From Deinococcus multiflagellatus (GTDB taxonomy: Bacteria; Deinococcota; Deinococci; Deinococcales; Deinococcaceae): DNA of 64,000 bases. Numbering within the stretch: position 1 is the stretch's first letter; every line of letters begins with the position of its first letter. The notes beneath the pieces are model-generated. The model was not told the origin of the DNA and did not search any database. It saw nothing but the letters and a program-made list of their open reading frames with translations. A program made the translations under genes and the position numbers. Shown here piece after piece: positions 61,971-64,000 of the stretch. Location: NCBI RefSeq assembly GCF_020166415.1, contig NZ_JAIQXV010000002.1, positions 1 through 64,000 on the forward strand, written 5' to 3'.

Positions 61971-63453
61971 AGCCCCCCACCCCTGGACTGGGCCGCCCCT
62001 CGCCCAGCACCCGGCGCACTTCGCGCAGTTCGGCGTCGCCGGCCAGGACCAGCACGCTGTCGCCGGCCAGGAGCTGGGTGGCCCCCTTTGGAATCAGGAA
62101 TTCGCCGGCGCGGTGCACCAGAATCACCAGGGCTTCGGGGGGCAGGTGCAGGTCCACGATTCGGCCGCCGTCCGCGAGGCTGCCGCGCATGACTTCCACC
62201 TCCACCATCTCGTTCTTGTTGTGGCCGGTGGGGGTGTAGGTGATGGGGTAGGTGGCCTGCGCCGGAATCTCCTCGCGGACGTGCAGCCAGCGGGCCACCA
62301 GGGTCAGGGTGGTGCCCTGCAGCAGCACGCTGGTGAGCACGATAAAAAAGACGATGTTAAAGAGGGTGCGCGCCTCCGGAATGCCGGCCACCAGCGGAAA
62401 GGTGGCGAGCACGATAGGCACTGCGCCGCGCAGGCCCACCCAGGCCACCATGCTTTTCTCGTTCAGTGGCATGCGGGCGTTCGCCAGCGAGAGGTACACG
62501 CTGACCGGCCGCGCCACAAACACCAGCATCAAGGAACAGGCCAGGGCCAGCCCCGCCGTGGGCAGCAGTTCGTGGGGATTGACCAGCAGCCCCAGCGTGA
62601 GGAACATGCCCACCTGCATCAGCCACGACAGGCCGTCGTGAAAGCCGATCAGGGAGCGCTTGTGGATAAAGTCGGCGTTGCCCAGCAGCACGCCCGCGAT
62701 GTAAATGGCCAGAAAGCCGCTGCCGCCCACCACGGCGGTGCCGGCAAAGATAATCAGGGCCAGCGCCAGCATCAGGACCGAGTACAACCCTTCAAACTGC
62801 AACTGCACGCGGTTGAGCAGCCAGAGGGCCGCCCGGCCCAGCGCCAGACCCAGCAGCGCGCCCAGCACCATCTCCTTGAGAAACAGCGGCGCGATGCTCA
62901 GGACCCCCTGGCCCGGGTGCGCCATGAGTTCCAGAATCCCCACCGTCAGAAACACCGCCATCGGGTCGTTGCCCCCGGACTCGAATTCCAGCAGGGGGTC
63001 AATGTCGCCCTTCAGGCCCAGGTTGCGCTCTTTGAGCACCGAGAACACGGCGCTGGCATCGGTGCTGCTGACAATGGCGCCCAGCAGCCACGCGGTCAGC
63101 CAGGGAAAGCCAAAGGCGTAGTGGGTAAAGGCCGCCATCACCCCGGCGGTGGCCAGCACGCCCACGGTGGCGAGGCTCAGGCCCCGGCGCACCACCGGGC
63201 GGGTCAGGGCCCAGTTGGTGTCCAGGCCCCCCTGAAACAGGATGAAACACAGCGCCACCGTGCCGATGGCCTGCGCCAGTCCGTAATCCTGAAACTGAAT
63301 GCCCAGGCCGTCGCTGCCGAACAGCATGCCCACGCCCAGAAACAGCAGTAGCCCCGGAATGCCCAGGCGCCCGCCCAGCCGGCTGACGAGCAGGCTGACC
63401 AGCAGCAGCACCCCGGCCGCCAGCAGGTAGCCTTCGGCGTGCACTTCACCCAT
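61969..63453 (-). CDS. K+/H+ or Na+/H+ antiporter, CPA1 family (NhaP2/CvrA-like)
   Basis: A 494-residue protein. About 12 membrane segments occupy residues 8-390; the ion-binding SSTDASAVFSVL and ESGGNDPMAVFL motifs (the Asp pair) match CPA1. A C-terminal TrkA_C-like domain (about 405-490: GRIVDLHLPPEALVILVHRAGEFLIPKGATQLLAGDSVLVLA) binds nucleotides or ions in relatives, as in E. coli NhaP2/CvrA. It exchanges potassium or sodium for protons in volume and pH control. Confidence 0.9.
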   Translation of the reverse strand: MGEVHAEGYLLAAGVLLLVSLLVSRLGGRLGIPGLLLFLGVGMLFGSDGLGIQFQDYGLAQAIGTVALCFILFQGGLDTNWALTRPVVRRGLSLATVGVLATAGVMAAFTHYAFGFPWLTAWLLGAIVSSTDASAVFSVLKERNLGLKGDIDPLLEFESGGNDPMAVFLTVGILELMAHPGQGVLSIAPLFLKEMVLGALLGLALGRAALWLLNRVQLQFEGLYSVLMLALALIIFAGTAVVGGSGFLAIYIAGVLLGNADFIHKRSLIGFHDGLSWLMQVGMFLTLGLLVNPHELLPTAGLALACSLMLVFVARPVSVYLSLANARMPLNEKSMVAWVGLRGAVPIVLATFPLVAGIPEARTLFNIVFFIVLTSVLLQGTTLTLVARWLHVREEIPAQATYPITYTPTGHNKNEMVEVEVMRGSLADGGRIVDLHLPPEALVILVHRAGEFLIPKGATQLLAGDSVLVLAGDAELREVRRVLGEGRPSPGVGG

Positions 63454-63523
63454 GAAAGGCCCGGTGCGGCGAAGAGAAGAAGAGCGCAGTCATAAGGGCA
63501 TCGTGGCATGCGTCTGGGTGCCA

Positions 63524-63559
63524 CAAAAAGAAGCTGGCCCCTGGAGTGCGGGGGCCAGC
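63524..63559 (-). terminator. Intrinsic terminator of the gene at the right edge
   Basis: GCTGGCCCC/GGGGCCAGC 9-bp stem followed by TTCTTTTT on the minus strand. Confidence 0.8.
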
Positions 63560-63577
63560 GGGTCAGCTTAAGTTTCG

Positions 63578-64000
63578 TTAAAGGTCGCCGGCCAGCCAGC
63601 GCACCACGTTCTTGCCCAGCGCCGCGTTGCTGAGGTTGGGCCAGTTGTTGTACTGCCCGGTGCTGCCGTCCGAGTAGGTGTTGTCCCCGAAGGTGCTGCT
63701 GTCGCCCCACATCGCCACGCGGCCACCCCCCACGCTGTTCACGGCCAGATAGGTTTTGCCCCCGGTGCCCATCAGGGCGGTGCCAGAGAACACGTCCACG
63801 CTGGTGCCCACGTACACGCCGGCGCTGCTTACGCCGTTCAGGATGGGGTGGGTGGTCAGCGGCGCGGCCGTGTACACCGGATCGCTGAAGCTGGAGTTGA
63901 ACGACGCACCCAGGCCAAACAGGCCGTCGGTGTTCAGGCTGGCCTGCAGGCTGGTGCTGACGCTGCTGGGCGTGCGGCCGTCCCAGCCATTAAAGACTTC
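63578..64000 (-). CDS. C-terminal part of an exported-type protein, possibly GATase1-like
   Basis: The frame is open to the last base, so the N-terminus is missing; 140 residues are visible. The stretch THPILNGV, VAMWGDSSTFGDNTYS and NAALGKNVVRWLAG resembles the GATase1-like/DUF4350 or ThuA-type domain at the end of many surface and nuclease proteins, where G-D-S-S-x-F and N-x-x-x-W-L-A are typical. Function unassigned; the Ser/Asn-rich composition suggests secretion. Confidence 0.55.
   Translation of the reverse strand, partial: EVFNGWDGRTPSSVSTSLQASLNTDGLFGLGASFNSSFSDPVYTAAPLTTHPILNGVSSAGVYVGTSVDVFSGTALMGTGGKTYLAVNSVGGGRVAMWGDSSTFGDNTYSDGSTGQYNNWPNLSNAALGKNVVRWLAGDL

Overview
The window is a high-GC chromosomal segment from a Deinococcus species. 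This is inferred from several things together: the cinA-thpR-recA operon with a Deinococcus-type RecA (Walker A GPESGGKT); a DrRRA-type response regulator beside RNase J; the futalosine menaquinone genes mqnE and mqnA; a bacterial RIO kinase; and many -10 boxes lying 5-7 nt before start codons, as expected for leaderless mRNAs. About 67 protein genes are supported, including three very small ones and two cut by the window edges. No rRNA, tRNA, CRISPR array, prophage or intact insertion sequence was seen.

Layout. 1-6.1 kb: menaquinone genes mqnE/mqnA (minus), a GAF-GGDEF protein, and a DUF3006/ComEC-like lactamase pair. 6.1-11.8 kb: an RluA-family protein whose catalytic Asp is Gly, a repeat-rich gap, a GidA-like flavoprotein coupled to trmB, an SCP2 protein, a methyltransferase and a lipoprotein. 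11.8-17.4 kb: a three-gene two-component operon (DrRRA-like regulator, PAS kinase, Rcp1-like regulator), divergent from RNase J. 18-22.6 kb: clpP-clpX-lon proteolysis cluster. 23.4-30 kb: a 1128-residue PAS/GGDEF/GAF/HD-GYP protein, a beta-CASP nuclease, and uspA-ldh. 30-32.8 kb: three LptA/LptC-like genes. 33-36.6 kb: tatD, then padR with four tandem HAAS-like membrane proteins. 36.6-44.3 kb: hydrolase, lipoprotein, cmk, cyclophilin, a WGxxG-anchored repeat protein, HD and HNH proteins, MarC, and a radical SAM/SPASM maturase coupled to a small Tat-signal protein (candidate RiPP pair). 44.5-50.96 kb: Fur-family regulator, birA-bioY, and recA-thpR-cinA. 51-64 kb: repeats, GNAT, ilvA with a probable attenuator, a CitE-like lyase, RIO kinase, an NMT1-like binding protein, an HD-GYP protein, glyA, and a K+/H+ or Na+/H+ antiporter.

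The most interesting signals are these. (1) A candidate RiPP pair at 42739-44246. (2) A leader peptide, antiterminator and terminator upstream of ilvA. (3) PadR and HAAS-like paralogs under a promoter that carries a PadR-like operator. (4) Several families of dispersed noncoding repeats, two of which start inside the stop codon of a gene, and islands of 7-bp tandem repeats in inverted arms. (5) A shared 14-bp palindrome, with CATG at its centre, in two promoters. (6) A systematic leaderless promoter architecture that corrects several start codons.

All functional calls come from reading motifs and context by eye; no database search was possible.
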